Part shown: piece by piece, positions 35,106 through 46,458 of the stretch | Layout: the number at the start of each line of letters is the position of its first letter | Position numbering within the stretch: the stretch's first letter is position 1 | From: Gammaproteobacteria bacterium 28-57-27 | GTDB taxonomy: Bacteria > Pseudomonadota > Gammaproteobacteria > Halothiobacillales > Halothiobacillaceae | Direction: 5' to 3' | Length of the DNA stretch: 64,000 nucleotides | Assembly (NCBI GenBank): GCA_002281735.1 | Contig: NCGK01000011.1 | Span: 1-64,000 of the forward strand | The notes under the pieces: model-generated | The model's database searches: none | What the model saw: the letters and a program-made list of their open reading frames with translations, nothing else | Told to the model about the DNA's origin: nothing | Translations under genes and position numbers: made by a program

Positions 35106-36934
35106 TTCTTCTTGCCCTCGTCCAGCCCCTCAAGAACGATATCTATCGCTTTCTTTATTCCTTCAACATTTACATAAAAATTATTCCAAGACGGATTGTT
35201 AGTGACGTAGGATTTGCCAATATCTATAATCTGACTGCTTGGGTCATTTTCATCATCAATATACACCGGGGCAACATAAACACAAGGAAAAGCCCCTTCC
35301 CTAACCGAAGAAGACTCGTAAATCCCCAAATCATCCTTATTAACAATATTCCAGTTATTGGTAAACACAACCCCTGGGAGATTACAAACCCACTTATACT
35401 TCGCCAAACCAGCCCCCCATGGAGCTATAAAAAAATCGCTGCTCTCAATCCATTTCAACGAGCAATCAAGGCTTATAGCAACCGCATCAACAATACGAAT
35501 AGATAAACCACCCAACTGGCGCTCAAGCTGATCGACAATCTGCTTTTCCTGTTTGACAATATCATGCCCTTGACCTTCAAGAAGGCTTGTATGAGCCTGT
35601 CCTGTCGATTCAATTAAATCATGCCCATCAACAACAACCGTCAAGTTCAGCGCCTTGTTTTTCAGGTATTTAGCCAACTCAATCAAGCCATCAAGCTGAT
35701 TTATCCATGTCCTATTTTCCAACCTCAAACCAAAAACAACTCGAAGCTCCCCCTCCTCCTTCGCTTCAAACTCATCACACTTAAGGGCACTTCTCTCAAG
35801 TATTCTATTTGGTATCCCTAATGGAATAAAGCTGTCACCGAGACGAACCAAGAATATGCGATTAATATATATGTATTCAATAAGATTTTGATGGGTTTTT
35901 ATATCCTTTATAACATGCAAAGAAACATCAGGAATGAACTCTTCGATTGGCATCCAAGGCTCAGCAACACCCCCGCCAAAAACAATCAACCCATCGACTG
36001 AACCAAGAACCCCATTAAGCTCAAGTCTATAAATAGCCGTTAAGTCATTCCATAAGGAGTGTCCTAAATGAGAGTTCCTAATCAAACCAAACTTAAGGCT
36101 CACACCATCCCGCAAATAACCCTTGATTAACTCATGATGATTAACTACATGACTAACAAAACGAAACATCACATCAATCGATTTCAGAGGCACACTAAGT
36201 TTAGGGTGGTAGTACACCAACCCGGTGTAGCTATCCACAACAGTAAAGCATGAGTTATCATTCCCAGCTTCAAATAAAAACAACTGCCGCCCCTTCTCAC
36301 CTTCAAACACATAAACAACTATAAAATCACTTACAACAATTGACGAATTACAAACATACCCCCCCCCCTCAACAGACAATGTTGCTATTGATTTTAGATC
36401 ACTAGCGAGAAGACACTCATCTTGAAATCCCCGGTTAGGTGACATCAATATTTCAAATATATCGCGCTCCCGATTATTTCTTGGCTTTACACTTCTAAAA
36501 TCAACCACACCGGTCGCATCAAGAAGACTTAAAAACTGCCTGAAAAAAGTTTTTTTCCAGCCCAACAACTCACACAAACGAGACCTATCTCTATACTTTA
36601 AATGCCTAAAGTACGCACCTAATATCTTCCCAAAAACAAATTTATATGCACTATCCGCAGGATTAAAGCTTCCCTCATTGCCAATAAACACTCCAGAAGC
36701 ATCAAAGTACCAAACAGCGTCCTGACCATTTCTATTCACCAAAACAAGCAAGTCAAGAACACCTTTAATCCTTATCAATAGAGCTGGCAACCACCCACCA
36801 GAGAACGCCCCTTCAGAAACAAGAGAGCCCGCTTTTGTTAAGCCTTGCTCATAAAAATTAGACTCAACAATTAAAATATCTTCAGCCGAAACAAGGGGAT
36901 TCAATTCTTTTTTTTCACTTGATGCGTTAGACAT
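35102..36934 (-). CDS. Unrecognised 610-residue protein, possible glycosyltransferase with C-terminal GT61-like features
   Basis: I do not recognise the N-terminal two thirds. The C-terminal part has FGLRLENRTWINQLDGLIEL, a spaced acidic region, and DFFIAPWGAGLAKYKWVCNLP, reminiscent of the GxxGAGL segment of GT61-type transferases. I start at the ATG at 36934 because AGGGG lies about 6 bases upstream; the frame opens five codons earlier. A G10 tract (36359-36368) falls in codons 190-192 (Gly-Gly-Gly), well before the C-terminal domain, so slippage would inactivate the protein. Composition is AT-rich. It overlaps the FAD oxidoreductase gene by 4 bases. Confidence 0.55.
   Translation of the reverse strand: MSNASSEKKELNPLVSAEDILIVESNFYEQGLTKAGSLVSEGAFSGGWLPALLIRIKGVLDLLVLVNRNGQDAVWYFDASGVFIGNEGSFNPADSAYKFVFGKILGAYFRHLKYRDRSRLCELLGWKKTFFRQFLSLLDATGVVDFRSVKPRNNRERDIFEILMSPNRGFQDECLLASDLKSIATLSVEGGGYVCNSSIVVSDFIVVYVFEGEKGRQLFLFEAGNDNSCFTVVDSYTGLVYYHPKLSVPLKSIDVMFRFVSHVVNHHELIKGYLRDGVSLKFGLIRNSHLGHSLWNDLTAIYRLELNGVLGSVDGLIVFGGGVAEPWMPIEEFIPDVSLHVIKDIKTHQNLIEYIYINRIFLVRLGDSFIPLGIPNRILERSALKCDEFEAKEEGELRVVFGLRLENRTWINQLDGLIELAKYLKNKALNLTVVVDGHDLIESTGQAHTSLLEGQGHDIVKQEKQIVDQLERQLGGLSIRIVDAVAISLDCSLKWIESSDFFIAPWGAGLAKYKWVCNLPGVVFTNNWNIVNKDDLGIYESSSVREGAFPCVYVAPVYIDDENDPSSQIIDIGKSYVTNNPSWNNFYVNVEGIKKAIDIVLEGLDEGKKK
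36359..36368. repeat. G10 homopolymer tract in the 610-residue gene
   Basis: Ten consecutive C on the plus strand read as G10 in the coding strand, spanning GAG GGG GGG GGG. The length puts it in the range where slipped-strand mispairing is frequent in other bacteria. A one-base change would truncate the protein after about 190 residues. Confidence 0.9.
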
Positions 36935-36952
36935 AAAAACCCCTAACAAACT

Positions 36953-38239
36953 TTAAAAATCATTTAATTTAAAAATTCGATTGTAGCAAGAGCTAATTAC
37001 AGGGCCTGGACGCAAGCCATAAGCCATAGATATTAGTTTTTTTGCCGCTTCAGAATCACCTTTTTTTTCAAAAAAAACAGCCAACTCTCTGAGAACATCA
37101 GGAGCCTCGGTATTAATATTTCTTAGCTTAAAATCAAGCACCTTTTCAAGAGCTAAAGAATCATCAATAATATCCTTTCTTGGTACTAATTTAGCATCAC
37201 CATCAAACATCAATTCTTCAACAAGCCTCACAACTTCATTCACAGAGCAAACCTTGTCCATTTTACGCGCAAAAACAAGACTCACCAGCTTTGAAGACAC
37301 AGCCATACCCATAGAAATGAAATCATCTTCATCTTTAATACATCCTTCAGTCCCTACTTCCGGCAGGTCAATAATACGTTGACCTAAAACTCCCTCTATC
37401 CATTCTAACTCTTCCATGTTTTCATTGATTATCGGCTCAACCAACTCCCTGCAGAACACAAGCTTACCCTGGCCAATTTCCTGCAATGCGGTAATCATGC
37501 GCTGATTATCAGAATGACTCCCTTTATAAGAACCATATCCCCTGCCAAATTTTCGCTGTATGTACAACAATGACATAGCTTCAAGCGAAACACTATCATT
37601 CTCTCTTAAGGTATCATTCAAACCGATCTTAGCGCCCATGATCTCAGCAAAATCCATTACAACATTGGATTGCGGGAAACTTTTTAAAGAAAATACTCTA
37701 AAATTCAGAGATGCCCTTCCAAAAATCAACTCAAACTTTTCCAGCCCCTCTTTGTACCTGGGAAACAGCTTATCGATCGAAAACCAATCAGCTCCATCTT
37801 TTATGACTTGTTGATAAGCACTCTGCATGAATGATACAGGCGGCCTTATGTAGCATATGATTTCATACCCAGACACATAGGGATCAAGCATGGATTTAAG
37901 CTTAGCTATTGACTGCAATGAAAAATCACGATGAGATAAATCCTCTGCCGACAGTAAAATAGCACCAGCATGACTTGAGCTCAAAACCGCATGAAAACTA
38001 GCCTCATAGTTATTTCTAGCCTGCACAACCTCTTGAATAGACAGACCACTTTTAATATGAGCATGGTATGTCTCTGGAGATTCCCACAACATGGTAGCTA
38101 AAGCCCTAGACTGGTTTGAGGTAAAGGGATCAATCCGTAAATAGTCTATATCCGGCATTTTAAGTTTATCGAAAGTTTCCTGTATAGAGGTTGACCCTGT
38201 TTTATGCATTCCAATATGGATATAGCATTTAGGCTTCAT
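36953..38239 (-). CDS. PAPS-dependent sulfotransferase-like protein
   Basis: The protein starts MKPKCYIHIGMHKTGSTSIQ from the ATG at 38239, which has GGTGA 5 bases upstream, and has 428 residues. HIGMHKTGSTSIQ is the classic 5'-phosphosulfate-binding loop, and YEIICYIRPPVSFMQSAY further on matches the 3'-phosphate-binding region (Arg then Ser). A C-terminal helical extension (about 300-428) is unusual in length. It would transfer sulfate from PAPS to a capsule sugar hydroxyl. The neighbouring cysD, cysN, cysC and cysQ supply and recycle the donor. AT-rich composition indicates acquisition. Confidence 0.83.
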   Translation of the reverse strand: MKPKCYIHIGMHKTGSTSIQETFDKLKMPDIDYLRIDPFTSNQSRALATMLWESPETYHAHIKSGLSIQEVVQARNNYEASFHAVLSSSHAGAILLSAEDLSHRDFSLQSIAKLKSMLDPYVSGYEIICYIRPPVSFMQSAYQQVIKDGADWFSIDKLFPRYKEGLEKFELIFGRASLNFRVFSLKSFPQSNVVMDFAEIMGAKIGLNDTLRENDSVSLEAMSLLYIQRKFGRGYGSYKGSHSDNQRMITALQEIGQGKLVFCRELVEPIINENMEELEWIEGVLGQRIIDLPEVGTEGCIKDEDDFISMGMAVSSKLVSLVFARKMDKVCSVNEVVRLVEELMFDGDAKLVPRKDIIDDSLALEKVLDFKLRNINTEAPDVLRELAVFFEKKGDSEAAKKLISMAYGLRPGPVISSCYNRIFKLNDF

Positions 38240-38244
38240 TAAAG

Positions 38245-41493
<3,249 letters not shown>

Positions 41494-41501
41494 TTTTAAG
41501 T

Positions 41502-42491
41502 CTATTTCCTTTGTGTGAGTCGATGTTCTACATATTGCACAGGGAGCAAGGCTTGAGTCTGGGTGTTACCGAAATGCCGCTGGTATTTCGCGATTGACAA
41601 CGCCATGGTCACGACATCAGCAGGTATATCAGGGTGCATTCGTTCGATTTTCGCTTCCGGCATCAATTTTTGTACATGATCAAGCACATCAGCCAAGCGA
41701 GTGGATATACCACTGCCAACGTTAAAAACTCCCGTCGCGTCTGAGAGTGCGAGCGTGGTGATCATTTCCGCCATGACGGGTGCATAGATAAAGTCCCGAC
41801 TGGCGCGTTCGGGGAAGCGTGCTTCAAAAGTGCGACCCTGCTGCAGGGAGGAAGCTAGCACATCAAGAAATCCGTGATTATGTGCATCCGAGTTGCCAAA
41901 TGGATTGGATACCCGAGCACAAACGTATTGGATTCCACGACGGTTTGCGAGTTGAGCCAGCATATCCTCCTCTATAACCTTGGCGCGCCCATACCAGGAT
42001 TTTGGAAGGAGCTCGTCGTCTTCCTCGCGTGCTCGTTCATGTCCAGACTCACCATAAACGGTTCCACCTGAAGAAATATGAATCAGTCTGGTTACGCGAC
42101 AAGATGAGATCAATTTGGAGAAGCGGTGCAGTGATTGCCAGAACTCATTGAACGAGCCCTGAAAGTCATTTTCGAAGTCTCGCGGCTTGAGTGAGCCGCT
42201 GGCATTAATCACGATTGGATATTGATTCAACAGTTCATGGACTTCGTTGGCACTCATGGCATTCAGTGAGCGGCAGCGCTCTCCCGAGCCTTTGCGAGAA
42301 AGACCGATCCACTCCACACCAATTTGGTCGAGATGAAGGCCAATACTGCGACCGACGAATCCCGAGGCACCAAACAAGCAGACACGTGGCGAATGTCCAT
42401 CCACGGATGTGACACGAAGCGGGCTGCCAATACGTGCTGGTTCAGTTGGTGTGACATCACTCTGCGGTGGTGGGGGCGCTGAACTGCTCAT
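41502..42491 (-). CDS. NAD-dependent epimerase/dehydratase with proline-rich N-terminal extension
   Basis: The protein has 329 residues. The first 33 or so are low-complexity (SSSAPPPPQSDVTPTEPA), after which the Rossmann motif FGASGFVGRSIG begins. SSGGTVYGE and YGRAKVIEE supply the SDR Ser-Tyr-xxx-Lys catalytic set. It should interconvert a nucleotide-activated sugar in the cytoplasm. It sits 4 bp after rmlA and 9 bp before the large glycosyltransferase, continuing the sugar-precursor block. The ATG at 42491 is used, but a start closer to the Rossmann motif cannot be excluded. Confidence 0.85.
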   Translation of the reverse strand: MSSSAPPPPQSDVTPTEPARIGSPLRVTSVDGHSPRVCLFGASGFVGRSIGLHLDQIGVEWIGLSRKGSGERCRSLNAMSANEVHELLNQYPIVINASGSLKPRDFENDFQGSFNEFWQSLHRFSKLISSCRVTRLIHISSGGTVYGESGHERAREEDDELLPKSWYGRAKVIEEDMLAQLANRRGIQYVCARVSNPFGNSDAHNHGFLDVLASSLQQGRTFEARFPERASRDFIYAPVMAEMITTLALSDATGVFNVGSGISTRLADVLDHVQKLMPEAKIERMHPDIPADVVTMALSIAKYQRHFGNTQTQALLPVQYVEHRLTQRK

Positions 42492-42494
42492 GGG

Positions 42495-43370
42495 TTACAA
42501 ACCACCGGTCCTGATAAGCTCTGAAAGGTAGCGCCCATGGCTATTTTTTCTTACTGCCTTGGCGATTTCCAGAACGTGCTCATCCGTAATCCAGCCGTTG
42601 CGCCAGGCAACTTCTGCAGGAACGCCAATTTTGAGGCCTTGGCGGCATTCGATGGTTGAAATGAATTGTCCGGCTTCGAGCAATGATTCGTGTGTTCCGG
42701 TGTCGAGCCAGGCACTGCCGCGACCCAGGTCAGTCACGCAAAGCTGACCTTTTTCAAGATAGACGCGGTTGACATCGGTGATTTCAAGCTCGCCGCGTTC
42801 CGAGGGCTGGATGTTGTGGGCAATGTCCACAACCTGTTTGTCGTAGAAGTACAGTCCGGTCACTGCATAGTTGGACTTGGGGTGCTCGGGTTTTTCTTCG
42901 ATGCTGATGGCGCGTCCATTTTGATCAAACTCAGCGACACCATAACGTTCGGGGTCATGCACCCGATAGGCAAAGACCCGTGCACCGTCTTGAATCTGGG
43001 CTGCTTCGCGCAAGGTATCGGTAAGGTCGTGTCCCCAGAAGATGTTGTCGCCAAGAATAAGGCAGACGGTGTCATCGCCAATAAATTCCTTGCCGATGAT
43101 AAAGGCCTGAGCAAGACCGTCCGGTGAGGGCTGAACCGCGTAGCTCAGGTTGATGCCCCATTGACTACCATCACCAAGCTGCTTCTGGAACAGTGGAGCG
43201 TCGTGTGGCGTGGTGATGATGAGAATATCTCGAATACCTGCCAGCATGAGCGTGGTGAGCGGGTAGTAAATCATGGGTTTATCGTACACCGGCAATAATT
43301 GCTTGGAGATGACTGTGGTTAATGGATAAAGGCGAGTACCTGATCCGCCTGCAAGAATGATGCCTTTCAT
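42495..43370 (-). CDS. rmlA: Glucose-1-phosphate thymidylyltransferase
   Basis: From the ATG at 43370 ([18 protein letters not shown]) the protein has 291 residues, typical of RmlA. The nucleotide-binding GGSGTRL motif, [16 protein letters not shown] and [18 protein letters not shown] are all canonical. It makes dTDP-glucose, first step of dTDP-L-rhamnose synthesis. Unlike many rml operons, rmlA is separated from rmlB by 338 bp carrying two copies of a mobile repeat. It is followed after 4 bp by an epimerase gene. Confidence 0.98.
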   Translation of the reverse strand: MKGIILAGGSGTRLYPLTTVISKQLLPVYDKPMIYYPLTTLMLAGIRDILIITTPHDAPLFQKQLGDGSQWGINLSYAVQPSPDGLAQAFIIGKEFIGDDTVCLILGDNIFWGHDLTDTLREAAQIQDGARVFAYRVHDPERYGVAEFDQNGRAISIEEKPEHPKSNYAVTGLYFYDKQVVDIAHNIQPSERGELEITDVNRVYLEKGQLCVTDLGRGSAWLDTGTHESLLEAGQFISTIECRQGLKIGVPAEVAWRNGWITDEHVLEIAKAVRKNSHGRYLSELIRTGGL

Positions 43371-43396
43371 GTGTGTGTGTCCCACGGTGGTTAATT

Positions 43397-43512
43397 TATT
43401 GATCAGGTCAGATGAGGTTTGAATTGTTACCTAACATCTTGAGTGTAGGAGGCTCGTCCCGAGCCGATGTTTTTGCTTAGCGAAAATTTAAACTTCATCA
43501 AGCCGGATCGAT
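43397..43512. repeat. Small palindromic-end mobile repeat, copy A
   Basis: The element runs from TATTGATCAGG (43397-43407) to CCGGATCGAT (43503-43512), which are near-inverted ends. Its left 75 bp match copy B at 43577 closely (GAATTGTTAC, AACATCTT, GTAGGAGGCTCGTCC). It has no coding capacity, so it resembles a MITE- or REP-type element. Confidence 0.75.
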
Positions 43513-43576
43513 AGCTTTTCGTTGAACTCAAACCGCTAAGCGTAGCTTCTGTGCGTCCTAATTCCGTCTTACTGCT

Positions 43577-43713
43577 TATTGATCCGGCCAGATGAAGTTT
43601 GAATTGTTACCCAACATCTTCGGTGTAGGAGGCTCGTCCTGAGCCGATGTTTTCGCGCCGAGATGGCGCTCCTACACTTAGCGAAAGTTTAGGCTTCAAC
43701 TCGCCGGATCAAT
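43577..43713. repeat. Small palindromic-end mobile repeat, copy B, reaching into rmlB
   Basis: Ends ATTGATCCGG and CCGGATCAAT form a perfect 10-bp inverted pair (43578-43587 and 43704-43713). Inside is a second hairpin-forming stretch with GTAGGAGGCTCGTCCTGAGCC and GCGCCGAGATGGCGCTCCTAC. The right end supplies the TGA stop of rmlB (43709-43711), so insertion at or within the 3' end of that gene is likely. Copies A and B plus flanks fill the 338 bp between rmlB and rmlA; no gene lies here. Confidence 0.82.
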
Positions 43714-44818
43714 CGTTTGCTGCAATGCCAAGTCGCTGACCTTGGTAGCTGCCATCGCGGACACGCCGCCACCAGGTTTCATTGTTCAGGTACCACTCGA
43801 CGGTCTTACGCAGTCCGGAGGCGAAGGTTTCCTGGGGCATCCAACCAAGCTCGCGTTTGATCTTGCCTGCGTCAATCGCATAGCGTTGGTCGTGGCCTGG
43901 GCGATCCTGAACATAGGTAATCAGCGACGCATAAGATGTGAACGGGCGTTCTTCTGTGGCTTTGATCATGGATTTCTCACTGCCAACGGGCGCTAGCTCA
44001 TCCAGCAAGCCGCAAATAGCCAGAACGACATCGATGTTTTTCTGCTCGTTATGCCCGCCGATATTGTATTCCTCGGCATTTTTGCCATGTTCGAACACAT
44101 GAACCAGAGCACGTGCATGGTCTTCGACATACAGCCAGTCGCGAATTTGCTGGCCGTTGCCGTAAACGGGGAGGGGCTTGCCTTCCAATGCATTGAGAAT
44201 GACCAGCGGGATCAGCTTTTCCGGGAAGTGGTAGGGGCCATAATTGTTGGAGCAGTTGGTGGTGACGACCGGCAAGCCGTAGGTGTGATGCCAGGCGCGC
44301 ACGAGGTGGTCAGAAGCAGCCTTGCTGGCGGAGTAGGGTGAGTTCGGCTGGTAGCAGGTGTTCTCGGTGAACAGGCCAGTTTCGCCCAGGCTGCCATAGA
44401 CTTCGTCGGTTGAAATATGGTGGAAGCGGAAACTGGCCTTGCGCTCGACGGGCAGGGTGTTCCAGTAGGCGCGTGCCCCTTCGAGCAGGGTGTATGTGCC
44501 AAGGATGTTGGTCTGGATGAAGTCGGCAGGACCATCGATGGAGCGGTCAACATGGCTTTCGGCGGCTAGGTGCATGATGCCGTCGGGTTGGTGTTGTTCG
44601 AACAGGCGGGCGACTTCGGCCGCATCACAGATATCGACCTGCTCAAAGCAGTAACGCGGGTCATCCATCACTGTGGCGATTGAGTCGAGATTGCCCGCAT
44701 AGGTCAGTTTGTCGAGGTTGATGACGCTATGCGGGGTGTTTTGGATGAGATGCCGCACCACGGCGGAGCCGATAAAACCCGCTCCCCCGGTGACGATAAT
44801 TTTTTTGCTGTCGCTCAT
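43709..44818 (-). CDS. rmlB: dTDP-glucose 4,6-dehydratase
   Basis: The protein has 369 residues, with Rossmann motif [41 protein letters not shown] and catalytic [12 protein letters not shown]. It converts dTDP-glucose to dTDP-4-keto-6-deoxyglucose, the second step to dTDP-rhamnose. The start is 6 bp after the rmlD stop. Its last codons (GIAAND) and stop fall at the end of the mobile repeat copy B, so the C-terminal few residues may have been altered by the insertion. Confidence 0.98.
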   Translation of the reverse strand: MSDSKKIIVTGGAGFIGSAVVRHLIQNTPHSVINLDKLTYAGNLDSIATVMDDPRYCFEQVDICDAAEVARLFEQHQPDGIMHLAAESHVDRSIDGPADFIQTNILGTYTLLEGARAYWNTLPVERKASFRFHHISTDEVYGSLGETGLFTENTCYQPNSPYSASKAASDHLVRAWHHTYGLPVVTTNCSNNYGPYHFPEKLIPLVILNALEGKPLPVYGNGQQIRDWLYVEDHARALVHVFEHGKNAEEYNIGGHNEQKNIDVVLAICGLLDELAPVGSEKSMIKATEERPFTSYASLITYVQDRPGHDQRYAIDAGKIKRELGWMPQETFASGLRKTVEWYLNNETWWRRVRDGSYQGQRLGIAAND

Positions 44819-44824
44819 GTTCGT

Positions 44825-45745
44825 TCAGTTCCTTTCCATATTGAGATCGTTGTGTACCTGGGAGAGCGCGCTCTCCCAGTGCGGCATGTGGATGCCAAAG
44901 CTGGCGCGAAGCTTGTCTGTGCACAGTACTGAATAGCCGGGACGGGGCGCAGGCAGGGGATAGTCTTCAGTGCGTATGGGTAGGATACGCTCGGCTTTGA
45001 TGGCTTCGTGCTGGCGTTGGTGGTCAACAATGCGCGCTGCGAAGTCATACCAACTCCCTTGACCGCTGGATACGAGGTGGTAAGTGCCGCTTTTGTCGTT
45101 CCAAGCGCTCGGGTTCTGTCCGAGTTGCGCAAGAATTTGAGCGGTGGCCTCGGCGATATGGCGCGACCAGGTCGGGCAGCCGTACTGGTCAGCGACGATG
45201 CGCAATTCCTCGCGTTCGCGTGCCAGGCGGCGGATCGTGCGCATGAAATTGTTTCCGCGGGCACCGTAAACCCAGCTGGTGCGCAGGATTAGATGCGGAA
45301 CTCCGGCGTTGCGGATGGCTTCTTCGCCCGCCAGTTTGGAGCGGCCATAGGCGCTTTGCGGACGGGTAGGGGCATCTTCGGTATACGGCTGGGTGCTCAT
45401 GCCATCGAAAACGTAGTCAGTCGAGTAATGCACGATTAATGCGCCCACACGCCGAGCCGCAGCTGCGAGTTCTCCCACGGCCAGCGCATTGATCGTGGTT
45501 GCAAGAGCCTCTTCCTGTTCGGCCTTGTCCACGGCCGTGTAGGCGGCGGCGTTGACAATCCATTGAGGCTGGAGAGCCTCCACTACGGAGGCAATGCTTT
45601 CCGGCCTGCTCAGATCCAGTGCGTGGGGATGGGTATCGCGCCCCACGACGATGAGTTCACCAAGTGTCGCCAAGGTGCGTTGAAGCTCCCAGGCAACCTG
45701 GCCTTGTTGTCCAATCAGGAGAATACGAGGCGTGGTTTTGAGCAT
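44825..45745 (-). CDS. rmlD: dTDP-4-dehydrorhamnose reductase
   Basis: From the ATG at 45745 (MLKTTPRILLIGQQGQVAWE) the protein has 306 residues; the open frame extends 14 codons further, but the usual N-terminal strand begins here. It has GQQGQVAWEL, the NAAAYTAVDKAE motif, STDYVFDG and YGRSKLAGEEAI. It performs the final reduction to dTDP-L-rhamnose. Together with rmlA, rmlB and rmlC it gives a complete pathway in this locus. Confidence 0.97.
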   Translation of the reverse strand: MLKTTPRILLIGQQGQVAWELQRTLATLGELIVVGRDTHPHALDLSRPESIASVVEALQPQWIVNAAAYTAVDKAEQEEALATTINALAVGELAAAARRVGALIVHYSTDYVFDGMSTQPYTEDAPTRPQSAYGRSKLAGEEAIRNAGVPHLILRTSWVYGARGNNFMRTIRRLAREREELRIVADQYGCPTWSRHIAEATAQILAQLGQNPSAWNDKSGTYHLVSSGQGSWYDFAARIVDHQRQHEAIKAERILPIRTEDYPLPAPRPGYSVLCTDKLRASFGIHMPHWESALSQVHNDLNMERN

Positions 45746-45826
45746 ATTGAGTGCTGAATTGTGGATGAATCGTGGAGGGTAGGGCATTAATAATGGGTTA
45801 TTTACGACAAGTCACCCAGAGTTTTT

Positions 45827-46393
45827 TTATGCTGGTATAGGGATGTATCTGGGCAGCCGATCTCGTGGAAATTCTGCTAACTTGATGCCTTGTGTGTCTT
45901 TGGCAGACAGCTCAGGGTGATCAATCGGCCATGGGATATTCAGATCTGGATCATTCCACAGCACACTGCCTTCTGCCTGAGGATGGTAAAAATCGGTGCA
46001 TTTGTACACAAACAGTGCACTATCGCTGGTCACGCAGAAGCCGTGGGCAAAGCCAGGCGGGATATAAAGCTGCCGCCTGTTTTCGGCGGACAACATGACA
46101 CTTGTCCACTGACCGAAGGTGGGGGAGCCCAGACGAATATCCACCGCCACATCGAACACTTCGCCCTTCAGTACGTAGACGAGCTTGCCTTGAGCATTGG
46201 GGTTCTGGAAGTGTAGGCCGCGCAGGACGCCTTGACGTGACAGAGAAAGGTTGTCCTGAACAAAGGTTTCTACAATACCTGCGGCGGCATATTTTTGCTG
46301 GTTCCAGGTTTCCATAAAGAAGCCGCGTTCGTCACCGAATACCTTGGGTTCGATGATGACTACGCCTTCCAGTGGTGTGGAGATAATATTCAT
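45827..46393 (-). CDS. rmlC: dTDP-4-dehydrorhamnose 3,5-epimerase
   Basis: The protein has 188 residues of the cupin-type RmlC family. It has FGDERGFFMETWNQQKYAAAG, SRQGVLRGLHFQNPNAQGKLV with the catalytic His region, IPPGFAHGFCVTSDSALFVYKC and the ending GIKLAEFPRDRLP. A strong ribosome site AAGGAGG lies 4 bases before the ATG. It is the first rml gene after kpsD, 65 bp away, and could be coupled to the export operon. Confidence 0.97.
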   Translation of the reverse strand: MNIISTPLEGVVIIEPKVFGDERGFFMETWNQQKYAAAGIVETFVQDNLSLSRQGVLRGLHFQNPNAQGKLVYVLKGEVFDVAVDIRLGSPTFGQWTSVMLSAENRRQLYIPPGFAHGFCVTSDSALFVYKCTDFYHPQAEGSVLWNDPDLNIPWPIDHPELSAKDTQGIKLAEFPRDRLPRYIPIPA

Positions 46394-46458
46394 GAATCCT
46401 CCTTGAGTAGAGTTATGTAAAGGATTTGTTTTGCGAGCGATAAGATTCTGTATAGACC

